DNA of 49,862 nt, taken from Glutamicibacter soli. GTDB taxonomy: Bacteria; Actinomycetota; Actinomycetes; Actinomycetales; Micrococcaceae. Made by a program: the position numbers and the translations under genes. The DNA is taken from the NCBI RefSeq assembly GCF_003309065.1, contig NZ_POAF01000012.1:1-49862 (forward strand), given 5' to 3'. A model generated the notes under the pieces. The model was not told the origin of the DNA. It was given only the letters and a program-made list of their open reading frames with translations, and searched no databases. Positions 24,247 through 32,959 of this stretch are shown here, piece by piece (position 1 is the stretch's first letter; every line of letters begins with the position of its first letter).

Positions 24247-25977
24247 TCAGGCCTCGGCGATGGTCACTTTCAGCTTTCCGGATTTCCAGAGCTGGGTCGC
24301 TTCGGCGGCCCAGGCCAAGGCGCGTTTCGACTCGGCAGGAGTGAGGAAGTGCGTGTTGATGTGAAGCCGCTGCTCGGGGTCCACGCTCTTGGGCAGCAGC
24401 ACCATGGGCCTGCTGCCTTCGACCTTGACTGCATGGAACAAGCCGCAGTGGCGCCCGATGTGGTGCACCGTGCAGTAGAGGTCGCTGCGGTCGATGTCCG
24501 TCCGGCCTCCCTTTTCCCATGCGTCCAGATGGTCGAGTTCGCAGCGTTCGGCGGGCATGGTGCACCCTGGGAAGGCGCAGCCGCGTCGCGCGGTGCGCAG
24601 GGCCTTGGCCTGACTCTTGGAAAACAGCCGCTGCGACCGGCCGAGGTTGAGGATCCGGTCGCGTCCGTTCAGGACCACCGGGTAGATGCCGGCATTGCAG
24701 ACCGCGGCCCTGGCCTCGCCCGCGGAAATCGGTTTGCCCGTGATGGTCACCGCGAAGTCCTGCCCCGTTTCGACCATCTTGTCGTAGTCGATGATGATGC
24801 CGACCTCGGTGGCGGAGCGTTGGCGCTTGCCCGTTCTGGCGGATCTCAGCGTCGCAAGCAGGCCCATCAGGTGGCGCAGTTCGGGCCGCATGTCCTCGAA
24901 GGGAACCAGCAGCTCGGCGGCTTCAGGGTCTGCCGGCGGTATGTCCTCGGCGGGTTCTCTGTCGACGTCGAAGCCTTCATGATCAGTGCGGTCTGTATCC
25001 AGATCTTCGTGGTCCGGCTCTTCAGCGGCCGCGTCGTCGGCTTCCTTGGGGTCCTGCGCCCAATCCGGCATGGTCTCGGAATCGTCCCAGTCCGGCGGGG
25101 CGGGGTCGCCGTTTTCGGCGGCCAGGTCCGCGGAGGCCTGGCGGTGGAGTTCTTCGCGGTTGCCGGTCTCGGTTTTGGGGTTGTCCACCTTGCGCAGGTG
25201 CGCCTCGACCACCTCGGCCTGCGAGGGCAGCACCCGCAGCAGGTAGTGTTCCAGCCCCTTGCGGCGGCCGAGCTTGAACAGGCCGATCTCGGAGAGCAGC
25301 GCGCCCAGCGGCCGCTTGCCGGACTTGAGCTGGTGGATCAGGTCGGCGACGTGCTTGCGGGCGGTTGCGGGCTGTTCGCGGATCAGCGCGACGGCCTCCG
25401 CCTGGATGTTGGCGCGCGCTTTCTGCCCGGCGGGGCCGGGCCCGAAGTCCTTCTGGGCGCCGTGGATCAGCCGGGAGGCGGAAAGCACCAGACGCGGGTC
25501 GGAGCGCGGGGCGGTGAATTCGGCGGCCAACTGGGGCAGCAGCGGCGCGGCGCGGTGCCCGGCGGTGGTGACCTGGGCGATGAGGCAGTCGGTCTGGGCC
25601 AGGCGGTCGCGGGCGGTGCCCAGCGGGATGCCCAGCCAGTTGTGCAGCAGCCCGGCGGTGTTCTTGTAGGGGGTGCGGCCCATGGTGGTGCGCCCGGCAG
25701 CGCGGGCGAGGTCCTCGGCGGAGGGGTGCTCGCCGGCGTCGGCGATGGCCTGAAAGGAGTCGGCGTCCAGCTGGTGGGCGCCGGTGCGGCGCAGCAGGTC
25801 GGCGGCGAAGAGCTGGGCGCGGGCGAACTCCTGGCCCAGCTGTTCGACAAGCAGCGCGAAGTAGGCGGCGTGGCCGGCGGGGAGGTCCGCGTCGGCCACG
25901 TCCGCCCAGGCCGCGGCGATGAGGCTGCGGGCCTCGGCCAGTTTCCCGACCGCTTCGGTGCTTGTGGAGGTCTGCAT
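24247..25977 (-). CDS. DUF222 / HNH endonuclease domain protein
   Basis: A 576-residue protein of the actinobacterial DUF222 (13E12 repeat-like) family. An alpha-helical DUF222 region spans roughly residues 20-250, followed by an acidic low-complexity linker (about 285-350). Near the C-terminus lies an HNH nuclease motif: CAFPGCTMPAERCELDHLD with paired cysteines, later YCTVHHIGRH. Such genes occur in many copies per actinobacterial genome and may be mobile; their role is not settled. Coding bias matches the neighbours. No terminal repeats were seen around it. Confidence 0.88.
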   Translation of the reverse strand: MQTSTSTEAVGKLAEARSLIAAAWADVADADLPAGHAAYFALLVEQLGQEFARAQLFAADLLRRTGAHQLDADSFQAIADAGEHPSAEDLARAAGRTTMGRTPYKNTAGLLHNWLGIPLGTARDRLAQTDCLIAQVTTAGHRAAPLLPQLAAEFTAPRSDPRLVLSASRLIHGAQKDFGPGPAGQKARANIQAEAVALIREQPATARKHVADLIHQLKSGKRPLGALLSEIGLFKLGRRKGLEHYLLRVLPSQAEVVEAHLRKVDNPKTETGNREELHRQASADLAAENGDPAPPDWDDSETMPDWAQDPKEADDAAAEEPDHEDLDTDRTDHEGFDVDREPAEDIPPADPEAAELLVPFEDMRPELRHLMGLLATLRSARTGKRQRSATEVGIIIDYDKMVETGQDFAVTITGKPISAGEARAAVCNAGIYPVVLNGRDRILNLGRSQRLFSKSQAKALRTARRGCAFPGCTMPAERCELDHLDAWEKGGRTDIDRSDLYCTVHHIGRHCGLFHAVKVEGSRPMVLLPKSVDPEQRLHINTHFLTPAESKRALAWAAEATQLWKSGKLKVTIAEA

Positions 25978-26034
25978 GTCCCCAGCGTGCGGCGGGCGCC
26001 GGGAGGGCGGGCCGCCGCAGCTGCGGATTGTGGA

Positions 26035-27252
26035 TTACTTCGAGGCGCCGATTGCCCAGACGCGCGGCAGCTGCGTGCCGTTGACCGCGAGGTCGCCGAT
26101 CAGCCGCGCCTTGAACACCCACGGGTTGTGGTTGCCGGCGGTGCGGGCGTTGCGCCAGTGGCGGTCGAGGTTCTTGGACACGCTGGTGGCGGAGGCGGCC
26201 AGCGCGTCGAAGGCGTGGGTGAGCGCGGTGAGCACCAGCGGGGTCAGCACCACCTGACCCTGGGCGGAGGCGAGCTCGGCCGCGTCGTTGGCGGCCTCGT
26301 CCTCCTGGATCGAGCCGCCGGAGTGCAGCGAGATCGCCGACTCGTAGGCGCCCTGCAGGGCGTGGGAGACGCGTTCCACGGTGGCCGCGGCGGCGAAGGC
26401 GGCCGCGGAGACCTCGCCGATGACCTGCAGCAGCTGCGGATCCTGCCCGGCGATGTTGGCCGCGGCGTGGCTGAAGGTGCGCTTGCGGGCCGCCAGCTGC
26501 GCGGCGAACTCGCGTTCGGCGGCCTTGGCGGAGCCGGCGAGCACCGCCAGCAGCACCTGCTGGTAGAACGCGGTCTGGTACTTGAAGCGGGTGTCGAACT
26601 CGATCAGCTCCTCCACCGCCGCGCCGGTGAAGGTGGAGGTGCCGGTGCCGGTGGTGCGCTGGCCGAAGCCGTCCCAGTCCTCGGCCAGCTCCACGCCCGG
26701 CTGGTGCCGGGAGACCGCGGCGATGACGCGGGTTCCGGTGTCGGTGCGCTGCGCGTAGGTGTCCAGCCAGTCGGCGAAGATCGATCCGGTGGAGTAGTAC
26801 TTGGCGCCGGTGATCGTGAAGCCGCCGGAACCGTCCGGGCTGACCTTGGTGATCACCTCGCCCACTGTCACCGGTCCGACCTCCGTCCAGGAGTTGCCGA
26901 CCAGCTCGCCTGAGGCGAAGCGGGCCAGCCAGGTATCGCGCCCCGGGCCCGGGGCGGCGACCAGCCGGTCCTCCACGAACGCGAAGTGCGCGCGCAGCGC
27001 CTGGGCGATGTTGGAGTCGGCGGCGGCCAGGTCGGTGAGCAGTTCGAACAGCTCGGGCAAGGTGGCGCCGGCGCCGCCGTGGGATTCCGGGACGCGGATC
27101 GCGCCGAAACCGGCGGCGGCGAGGTCGGCGACCTCGCGGTAGGGCAGTTCGCCGGTGCGGTCGCGGTCGGCGGCGCCGTCGGCGATGGCCTGGAAGTGCG
27201 GGGCGAAGCGTTCGCGCAGCCCCGCCAGGCGGGATGTGGACAGGGCGATCAT
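26035..27252 (-). CDS. SfnB/DszC-type flavin-dependent oxidoreductase (acyl-CoA dehydrogenase fold)
   Basis: A 405-residue protein of the acyl-CoA dehydrogenase fold. IRVPESHGGAGATLPELFELL, GNSWTEVG, ITGAKYYSTGSIFADWL and RHWRNARTAGNHNPWVFK match the SfnB/DszC group of reduced-flavin monooxygenases, which use FMNH2 or FADH2 from a partner reductase to attack organosulfur compounds. The frame opens at 27423, but the ATG at 27252 begins the domain. It lies 49 bp after the next family member and probably shares its SAM-riboswitch transcript, which supports a sulfur-scavenging role. No flavin reductase gene is adjacent. Confidence 0.87.
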   Translation of the reverse strand: MIALSTSRLAGLRERFAPHFQAIADGAADRDRTGELPYREVADLAAAGFGAIRVPESHGGAGATLPELFELLTDLAAADSNIAQALRAHFAFVEDRLVAAPGPGRDTWLARFASGELVGNSWTEVGPVTVGEVITKVSPDGSGGFTITGAKYYSTGSIFADWLDTYAQRTDTGTRVIAAVSRHQPGVELAEDWDGFGQRTTGTGTSTFTGAAVEELIEFDTRFKYQTAFYQQVLLAVLAGSAKAAEREFAAQLAARKRTFSHAAANIAGQDPQLLQVIGEVSAAAFAAAATVERVSHALQGAYESAISLHSGGSIQEDEAANDAAELASAQGQVVLTPLVLTALTHAFDALAASATSVSKNLDRHWRNARTAGNHNPWVFKARLIGDLAVNGTQLPRVWAIGASK

Positions 27253-27301
27253 CTGGTGTTCCAATCGGTGTTGCAGGCAGGGTGGCGTAGGCGTCCAGTG
27301 T

Positions 27302-28507
27302 CTAGGTGTACAGCGAGAGCGGCTGCGATTCGCCGCGCAGGAAGTAGGCGCCGACCTCGATCTTCTTGTAGTCCACCGGGTCGTGCAGCGAGTGCGTGCG
27401 CACGTTGCGCCAGAACAGGTCAAGCCCGACGTCGCTCTTGGTGGAGGAGGATCCGGTGACCTCGAAGATGCGGTTGGCGACGTCCACGCCGGCCTCGCTG
27501 GCCACGACCTTCAGCTCCGCGATCGCCACCGCCAACTCGGCGCGCTGCGGCTGGCTGACTGCCCCGCCCAGCACCTGATCGAAGCGGCGGCCCAGCTTCT
27601 CCGCCAGCGCGGCCACCGCGGCAGTGCGGGCCTTCAGCTCCCCCACGGTGCGCTGGAAGACGACGTCCTGCGAATAGGTTTCGGCCTGCGAGAGGAACCA
27701 GGCGTTGGTGCGCCCCAGCAGGATCTGCCGGCCCCGCGCCAGCGCGCCCTCCGCGATGCCCAGGTAGAAGTTCGCGAAGGCCAGCTGGATGCCCGGGGTG
27801 AGCAGGGTGGCCACCGGCTCGTCGGTGACCGGGCCCAGCACGTCGGACGGCTCGATGCGCACGTTGCGGTACACCAGCGAGTTCGAGGCGCTCAGCCGCT
27901 GGCCCAGATAGTCCCAGTCGTCGACGATGCGCAGTCCTTCGGCCTCGCGCGGGACCACGAAGGCCAGCAGCTCGCCGCTGCCTTCGACCTCCGCGTTGAC
28001 GACGATGACCTCGCCCACCCCGGAGCCGGTGGAGAAGCGCTTGGCCCCGTTCAGCCGGTAGCCATCGCCCTCGCGGGTCAGCACCAGGTTCGGGTCCACC
28101 GGGTTGACCGAGTCGCCCCACAGCCAGCTTCCCTCCACGGTGCGCCGCCACCAGTCGGCCTGCGCCTCGGCCGGGGCGTAGAAGGCGATGCCCGACTGGT
28201 TGATGTAGTGGTAGGCCAGCAGCTGGGAGATCGACCCGTCGGCGGCGGCCAGGATGCGGATGACCTCGAAGGCAGTCTCGAAGTGCCCGCCGGCGCCGCC
28301 GAACTCGGCCGGGACCAGCAGCTCCAGCAACCCTGCCTCGCGCAGCAGCTGCACCTCGGCGAAGGGCTGCTTGTTGGCGCGGTCGCGGGCCAGCGCGTCG
28401 GCGGCCAGGGTGCCGGCAACCTGGCGGGCGACGGCGCGCCAGCGCTCCAGTTCGGCCTCGCTGGCGGTGCCGGTGTACGGGACGCGGGGCAATGCGGTGA
28501 CGGTCAT
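27302..28507 (-). CDS. DszC-like flavin-dependent monooxygenase (sulfur acquisition)
   Basis: A 401-residue protein of the acyl-CoA dehydrogenase fold. Features are LVPAEFGGAGGHFETAFEVIR, the flavin-binding GAKRFSTGSG, and the C-terminal DLFWRNVRTHSLHDPVDYK, highly typical of dibenzothiophene monooxygenase (DszC) and SfnC relatives. It likely oxidises a sulfone, sulfonate or thiophene-type compound to release usable sulfur; the substrate is unknown. A SAM-I riboswitch lies directly upstream and AAGGAG precedes the ATG, so expression should rise when methionine/SAM is low. It is the first gene of a two-gene operon. Confidence 0.9.
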   Translation of the reverse strand: MTVTALPRVPYTGTASEAELERWRAVARQVAGTLAADALARDRANKQPFAEVQLLREAGLLELLVPAEFGGAGGHFETAFEVIRILAAADGSISQLLAYHYINQSGIAFYAPAEAQADWWRRTVEGSWLWGDSVNPVDPNLVLTREGDGYRLNGAKRFSTGSGVGEVIVVNAEVEGSGELLAFVVPREAEGLRIVDDWDYLGQRLSASNSLVYRNVRIEPSDVLGPVTDEPVATLLTPGIQLAFANFYLGIAEGALARGRQILLGRTNAWFLSQAETYSQDVVFQRTVGELKARTAAVAALAEKLGRRFDQVLGGAVSQPQRAELAVAIAELKVVASEAGVDVANRIFEVTGSSSTKSDVGLDLFWRNVRTHSLHDPVDYKKIEVGAYFLRGESQPLSLYT

Positions 28508-28561
28508 GATCGGGCTCCTTGGAATTGGACTTCCGAGGGATACCGGGACGCGGCCCGGGCT

Positions 28562-28646
28562 CCATCGAACCTGGCGTTAGCACTCCCTGCGGATTACAGG
28601 CTTGCTGCGGCGTCGCGGAGCCAGGTCTCTCAGCCGCTCTGGATGG
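28562..28646 (-). ncRNA. SAM-I (S-box) riboswitch
   Basis: On the minus strand the sequence has the S-box core in order: P1 strand CCATC, ATCCAGAGCGGCTGAGAGA, CTGGCTC, the GACGCCGCAGCAA segment, then GTGCTAACGCCAG and the closing GATGG. P1 pairs CCATC (28646-28642) with GATGG (28566-28562). This matches the known SAM-I aptamer consensus (AGAGxGGxxGAGGGA, GGCAACC, GGTGCTAAxTCC). A short CCGGG/CCCGG hairpin and the ribosome site follow, with no T-run, which suggests control of translation. It governs the two sulfur oxidoreductase genes. Confidence 0.87.
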
Positions 28647-28841
28647 TGTGCACCGATTCAAGCACGCCGCCGAAGCCTGAGGGAACCGCCCCGTCACGCG
28701 GCGGAACGCACCGCAAAACTGCGTCATATTGGGAGTTTGGAACCCGCGCCGGGCCCAGATCGCGAAGGCGCGCGGCAGCATCCAGCCGTCGCACGACGTC
28801 ATATTGGCGCACGCAGTGCCCGGGCCCGGCGGGCCTTGCTG

Positions 28842-29783
<942 letters not shown>

Positions 29784-30950
29784 TCAGCGCAGATAGGTCC
29801 GTGCGACGCTGAACGCGGTGCGCTCCAGCAGCTTCAGCGCGTCGGCGGACAACTCGGCCAAACTCGCCGGGCCCGGAGCGATCGAGTAGGCCGCGAGGAT
29901 TCCGGCGTCGGCCAAAACCTGGTCTTCCAGGCTGACCGATCCGGCGATCACGATAACGTCTCCCCCGGCGGCCTGCAGTACCCCGGATACCACCTTGCCC
30001 TGCAGGGACTGCGAGTCCAGCCGGCCCTCGCCGGTGATGACCAGATCCGCGCCGCCCATGATGCGGTGGGCGTCCAGCACCCGGGCGACCAGCTCCCACC
30101 CGGGGACCAGGTCGACCGCGAAGTAGCTGCCCAGGCTGAAGGCCAGGCCTCCGGCGGCGCCCATGCCTTCTCGGTCGCGCAGCACCCGGCCGGTGGCGGT
30201 TTCCAGCACATCGGCCAGCCGGCCCAGCCCGGCGTCGAGGGTTGCGACATCCTTCAGGGAAGCACCCTTTTGCGGCCCGAAGATCGCTGCGGCGCCGTTC
30301 TCGCCCAATAGCGGGTTGGTGACATCGCAAGCGATCTGCCACACTACCCCGGCGGCGCGCGGATCCAGCCCGCTGACATCGATGCTGTGCAGCTCGTTCA
30401 ACGGGCCGCCTCCCGATTGCAGCTGGTTGCCGTCGGCGTCGAGGAACTTGGCGCCCAGAGCGGAAAGCAAACCGGTGCCGCCGTCGGTGGTCGCGGAGCC
30501 GCCCAGGCAGAGGATGATTTGCTCGGCCCCGAGGTCCAGCGCCTTGGATACCAGCGCGCCGAGCCCGTAGGTGGTGGCCGACAGCGGCTGGCGCGGCGCA
30601 TCGGCGACCTGCGGCAGGCCGGCTGCTTCGGCTGCTTCGACCACCGCGATCTTCCCGTCGGCAGACAGCCCCAGCCGTGATTGCACCGGTCTGCCTAAGG
30701 CATCAGCGGTTTGCACCGGAACCGGTTCGGTGCCCCACGCGTCGATCAGCGCTTCCAGGGTTCCCTCGCCTCCGTCGGCGAAGGGCACCGCGGTCACGGA
30801 GATTTCACGGCCCAGGCTGCCGGCACCTGCGAGGAATCCGGTCCTGATGGCTTCGGCGACCTCGCTGGCGCGAGCGCTGCCTTTGAAGGAATCCGGCACC
30901 ACGGCGATTTGCAACCCAGTGGCCGGCGAAGAGTTCGGTGTTGAGGTCAT
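29784..30950 (-). CDS. glxK: Glycerate kinase (GlxK/GarK family)
   Basis: A 388-residue type I glycerate kinase. Marker segments are VVPDSFKGSARASEVAEAI, PFADGGEGTLEALI, LGGSATTDGGTGLLSALGA and DVTNPLLGENGAAAIFGPQKGA. It phosphorylates D-glycerate with ATP to 2- or 3-phosphoglycerate, feeding glyoxylate or aldarate breakdown into glycolysis. It starts 9 bp after the CdaR-type regulator, so the two form an operon. The usual gluconate/glycerate permease is not present nearby. Confidence 0.93.
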   Translation of the reverse strand: MTSTPNSSPATGLQIAVVPDSFKGSARASEVAEAIRTGFLAGAGSLGREISVTAVPFADGGEGTLEALIDAWGTEPVPVQTADALGRPVQSRLGLSADGKIAVVEAAEAAGLPQVADAPRQPLSATTYGLGALVSKALDLGAEQIILCLGGSATTDGGTGLLSALGAKFLDADGNQLQSGGGPLNELHSIDVSGLDPRAAGVVWQIACDVTNPLLGENGAAAIFGPQKGASLKDVATLDAGLGRLADVLETATGRVLRDREGMGAAGGLAFSLGSYFAVDLVPGWELVARVLDAHRIMGGADLVITGEGRLDSQSLQGKVVSGVLQAAGGDVIVIAGSVSLEDQVLADAGILAAYSIAPGPASLAELSADALKLLERTAFSVARTYLR

Positions 30951-30959
30951 GCATTAACC

Positions 30960-32036
30960 CTATGGAGATTCCTCCACAAGTCCTATAGGCCGAAGCCCAT
31001 ACTTCAGCTGCTTCGAATACTGGAATATGTGCATTTCGCCCAGCCGGACCCGGGCGTAGATGGAGCTGAGCAAGGCCATCAGCTCGCCGGGAACCCGCGG
31101 GTCGCTGCCGGTGACCTGCTTGATCCGGTCCATTCGTTGGATCAGCGTATTGCGGTGGACCGTGAGCCTTGCGATGGCTTCGGACTGCGTCGAACTGGCG
31201 GCCAGCGCCAGCAGCGTGAACGCATGCTCCGCACTGATCTGGGCCGTGCGCCGGGCCAGCGAACGGCAGTACGCTTCCGGTGCTCTGGCCGCCGACAGCG
31301 CCATGTCCTCGTTCCAGAGCTCGCGAAGTCCGGCAGCCGGAACCAGCGCGGGCACCGCGCCCAGGGTCCGCAGGTTCTCGGCGTCGACCAGAAGGTCGCT
31401 GGGCTGTGTCCGAGGGGGCCCGAGGATCGCGCGGGCAGAAGCAGGATCCTCGATTGGACCGGAGGACAGCACCCATCGGGCATTGTTAATCGTCAATGCT
31501 GCTTCGTACTGCTCAGGCCCGTCCTCGTCGAGCAGCAGGCTCAGCGACCATGGCGCGCTCAAGCCCAGCTGCTCGAGCTGCTCAGCCAAGGCTTCGTCGC
31601 TCGCGGATCCCGACACAAGTCCGGAGAGCATGTCACTAATCTGGGTGGCGCGCACCGTGCTTCGGACATGCTCCTCGTGCTGGGTAAGCAGCAGCTGCAC
31701 GGTCAGCGAAATCAGCTGGGCCAGCGACGCAACCTCCTGCGGTGCCCCTGTCACCCCCACGACACCCTGCACGACGCCGTCCGCATAAAGTGGCACGTTG
31801 ACGCCCGGCAGCTGCCCGGACACCGGGTCGGCCTGGGCGGTGACAATTGTGCGGTTCTCCGACAGGGCCCTGAGCGCATCCGGATGCGGGTTCCCCAACC
31901 GTTTAGGGTCGGACGAAGCGATGATGATCCCGCGCTCGTCCATGATGTTCAGCGGGTAGTCGACGCGCGGGGCGATGGTTTGGACAACACGCAGCGCCAC
32001 CGTGTGGGTGAGTTTTCCTGTTGCCTTCTGCGCCAT
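30960..32036 (-). CDS. CdaR-type sugar diacid regulator
   Basis: A 358-residue protein with an N-terminal diacid-recognition domain (YPLNIMDERGIIIASSDPKRLG) and a C-terminal PucR/CdaR helix-turn-helix region (TLLALAASSTQSEAIARLTVHRNTLIQRMDRIKQVTG). It senses glycerate, glucarate or galactarate and activates catabolic genes, here probably the glycerate kinase 9 bp downstream. The start is uncertain: ATG codons at 32036, 32057 and 32096 are in frame. 32036 fits the domain edge, although no ribosome site precedes it; a TAGACT 7 bp before it could be the -10 of a leaderless mRNA. Confidence 0.88.
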   Translation of the reverse strand: MAQKATGKLTHTVALRVVQTIAPRVDYPLNIMDERGIIIASSDPKRLGNPHPDALRALSENRTIVTAQADPVSGQLPGVNVPLYADGVVQGVVGVTGAPQEVASLAQLISLTVQLLLTQHEEHVRSTVRATQISDMLSGLVSGSASDEALAEQLEQLGLSAPWSLSLLLDEDGPEQYEAALTINNARWVLSSGPIEDPASARAILGPPRTQPSDLLVDAENLRTLGAVPALVPAAGLRELWNEDMALSAARAPEAYCRSLARRTAQISAEHAFTLLALAASSTQSEAIARLTVHRNTLIQRMDRIKQVTGSDPRVPGELMALLSSIYARVRLGEMHIFQYSKQLKYGLRPIGLVEESP

Positions 32037-32130
32037 GCTTGGTAGTCTACCCACCATCTGACCACGCGTCTTTTGACAACGTGGAGGCTGAGCCAAGCTT
32101 CTGCACAGAGTCGGGCAGTAATGTCGTAGA

Positions 32131-32193
32131 CACCTCCTTGAGGTGCGAGTGATGATCGTAAACTCCCGCCGGCTTCAGCCGGCGGGAGTTTTC
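32131..32193 (+). ncRNA. Putative small RNA, array unit 1
   Basis: CACCTC-CTT-GAGGTG forms a 5' hairpin (32131-32145) that overlaps the shared core. A perfect 13-bp terminator stem with TTCA loop (32161-32190) and T-run ends the unit. A TTGACA lies at 32073-32078 but the -10 is unclear; AGTAAT at 32117-32122 has the spacing to the core seen in units 2 and 4. The 5' end is therefore approximate. Confidence 0.65.
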
Positions 32194-32285
32194 ACTTTCC
32201 TGCGTCCCATGGCTGATGCAGACTCTTTGCCTGCGCCGGGCTCGGGCAAAGCCGAGGCATAGCCTTGCTCCCTAAAATGGAAGTT

Positions 32286-32356
32286 ACCTTCCTCAAAGGT
32301 GCGAGTGATGATGTAAGTCTGGCTCCGTTGCGCACGGCAACGGAGCCAGTATTTTT
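32286..32356 (+). ncRNA. Putative small RNA, array unit 2
   Basis: A good -10, TAAAAT, lies at 32273-32278, giving a start a few bases before the ACCTT/AAGGT hairpin (32286-32300). The core lacks the C that follows it in the other units and reads on into ATG TAA, so any peptide from the core ATG would be two residues. A perfect 13-bp terminator stem (32319-32349) is followed by TATTTTT. Confidence 0.7.
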
Positions 32357-32445
32357 AAGAAACCTTCGAGCGCCGCATCACCGATGCGCCGGCATTCTCC
32401 AGATGGTGTCCAGGCCCGGCATAGGAACCGGAAGTGCAGTGAAGG

Positions 32446-32508
32446 TAACTCAAAAGGTGCGAGTGATGATCGAGAACCCTCCAACGAAATGATTTCGGTG
32501 GGGGTTTT
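32446..32508 (+). ncRNA. Putative small RNA, array unit 3
   Basis: The core is at 32455-32470. The terminator (32475-32504) has a bulge and one mismatch with a TGA loop, then TTTT. The 5' hairpin is not conserved and no good -10 is seen, so this may be the weakest member. A core-start peptide would be only eight to eleven residues. Confidence 0.6.
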
Positions 32509-32608
32509 GAGTTTAACGTCCGGCCAGCTGCGTGGACACCGCAGAAATGCTTAGCTAGCGGCTCGGAATTCCAAAGCTCCGGCACAGGGTGCATTCCTAG
32601 AATTGAAG

Positions 32609-32678
32609 TACCTCATAAAGGTGCGAGTGATGATCGTGAAGTTCCCGTTGGATTTCCTCCCAACGGGAACTTTTCTTT
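32609..32678 (+). ncRNA. Putative small RNA, array unit 4
   Basis: TAGAAT (32598-32603) is a strong -10, five of six positions. Transcription would begin at about 32609-32611, just before ACCT-CATAA-AGGT and the core. A perfect 13-bp stem (32639-32651 with 32660-32672) and TTCTTT terminate it. The predicted RNA is about 70 nt. Its tail overlaps the stop of the convergent small gene by two bases. Confidence 0.7.
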
Positions 32679-32865
32679 AACCGCCCTGGCCTTCGATATG
32701 CCAGCCTTTGCACTGTTCGCATGCGTAGGTGCCCAGCTGCTTGCCAGCTACCGTGGAATGCCTCAGCGCGGCCTTGAGTGCGATCGCGTTAGTGCGGTAC
32801 CGCTGCTTCCCCGCGGCTTCACAGATATTGATGGTGCGTTTGGTGGGATCCTTCAATATGGCCAT
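32677..32865 (-). CDS. Small conserved hypothetical protein with CxxC and WH motif
   Basis: A 62-residue basic protein ending in TYACEQCKGWHIEG. The pattern Y-x-C-x2-C-x2-WH recurs in small actinobacterial proteins of unknown role and suggests a half zinc site or nucleic-acid contact. The start ATG at 32865 has no ribosome site, but TAGATT lies just upstream as a possible -10, so the mRNA may be leaderless. It is convergent with the small RNA array and divergent from the SulP gene. Confidence 0.7.
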   Translation of the reverse strand: MAILKDPTKRTINICEAAGKQRYRTNAIALKAALRHSTVAGKQLGTYACEQCKGWHIEGQGG

Positions 32866-32959
32866 GGCAGTAATCTAACAGCCAAGCGCAGTGCTGGAAC
32901 CTGCCGGGCAACTAGAATACATAGGTACGGAATTCGGCGAGCCAAAGAACAGGTCCACC

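Larger units (their letters stand above)
32131..32678 (+). repeat. Tandem array of four core-plus-terminator units
   Basis: The 16-mer AGGTGCGAGTGATGAT occurs four times, at 32141, 32297, 32455 and 32619 (spacings 156, 158 and 164 bp). Each copy is followed within 3-8 bases by an intrinsic terminator of unrelated sequence, and in three of four preceded by a short complementary ACCT segment. The DNA between units shows only scattered similarity. The conserved core with variable but always folded tails argues for RNA genes rather than proteins. Confidence 0.85.

Noticed and set aside
24247-25977. The DUF222/HNH gene as an intein, group I intron or phage remnant
   Set aside because: It is a complete stand-alone gene of a common chromosomal actinobacterial family, with no repeats, integrase or interrupted host gene around it.
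26035-28507. The two flavoproteins as the missing acyl-CoA dehydrogenase of the carboxylase operon
   Set aside because: Their motifs are of the DszC/SfnB type, they are on the opposite strand, and a SAM riboswitch controls them.
32265-32492. A 75-codon ORF across array units 2 and 3
   Set aside because: It runs through a terminator and the core, has no family pattern, and the frame is not kept in the other units.
32131-32678. The repeated units as a CRISPR array
   Set aside because: The repeat is 16 nt, spacing is about 160 bp, spacers are not uniform and each unit ends in a terminator. No cas genes are nearby.
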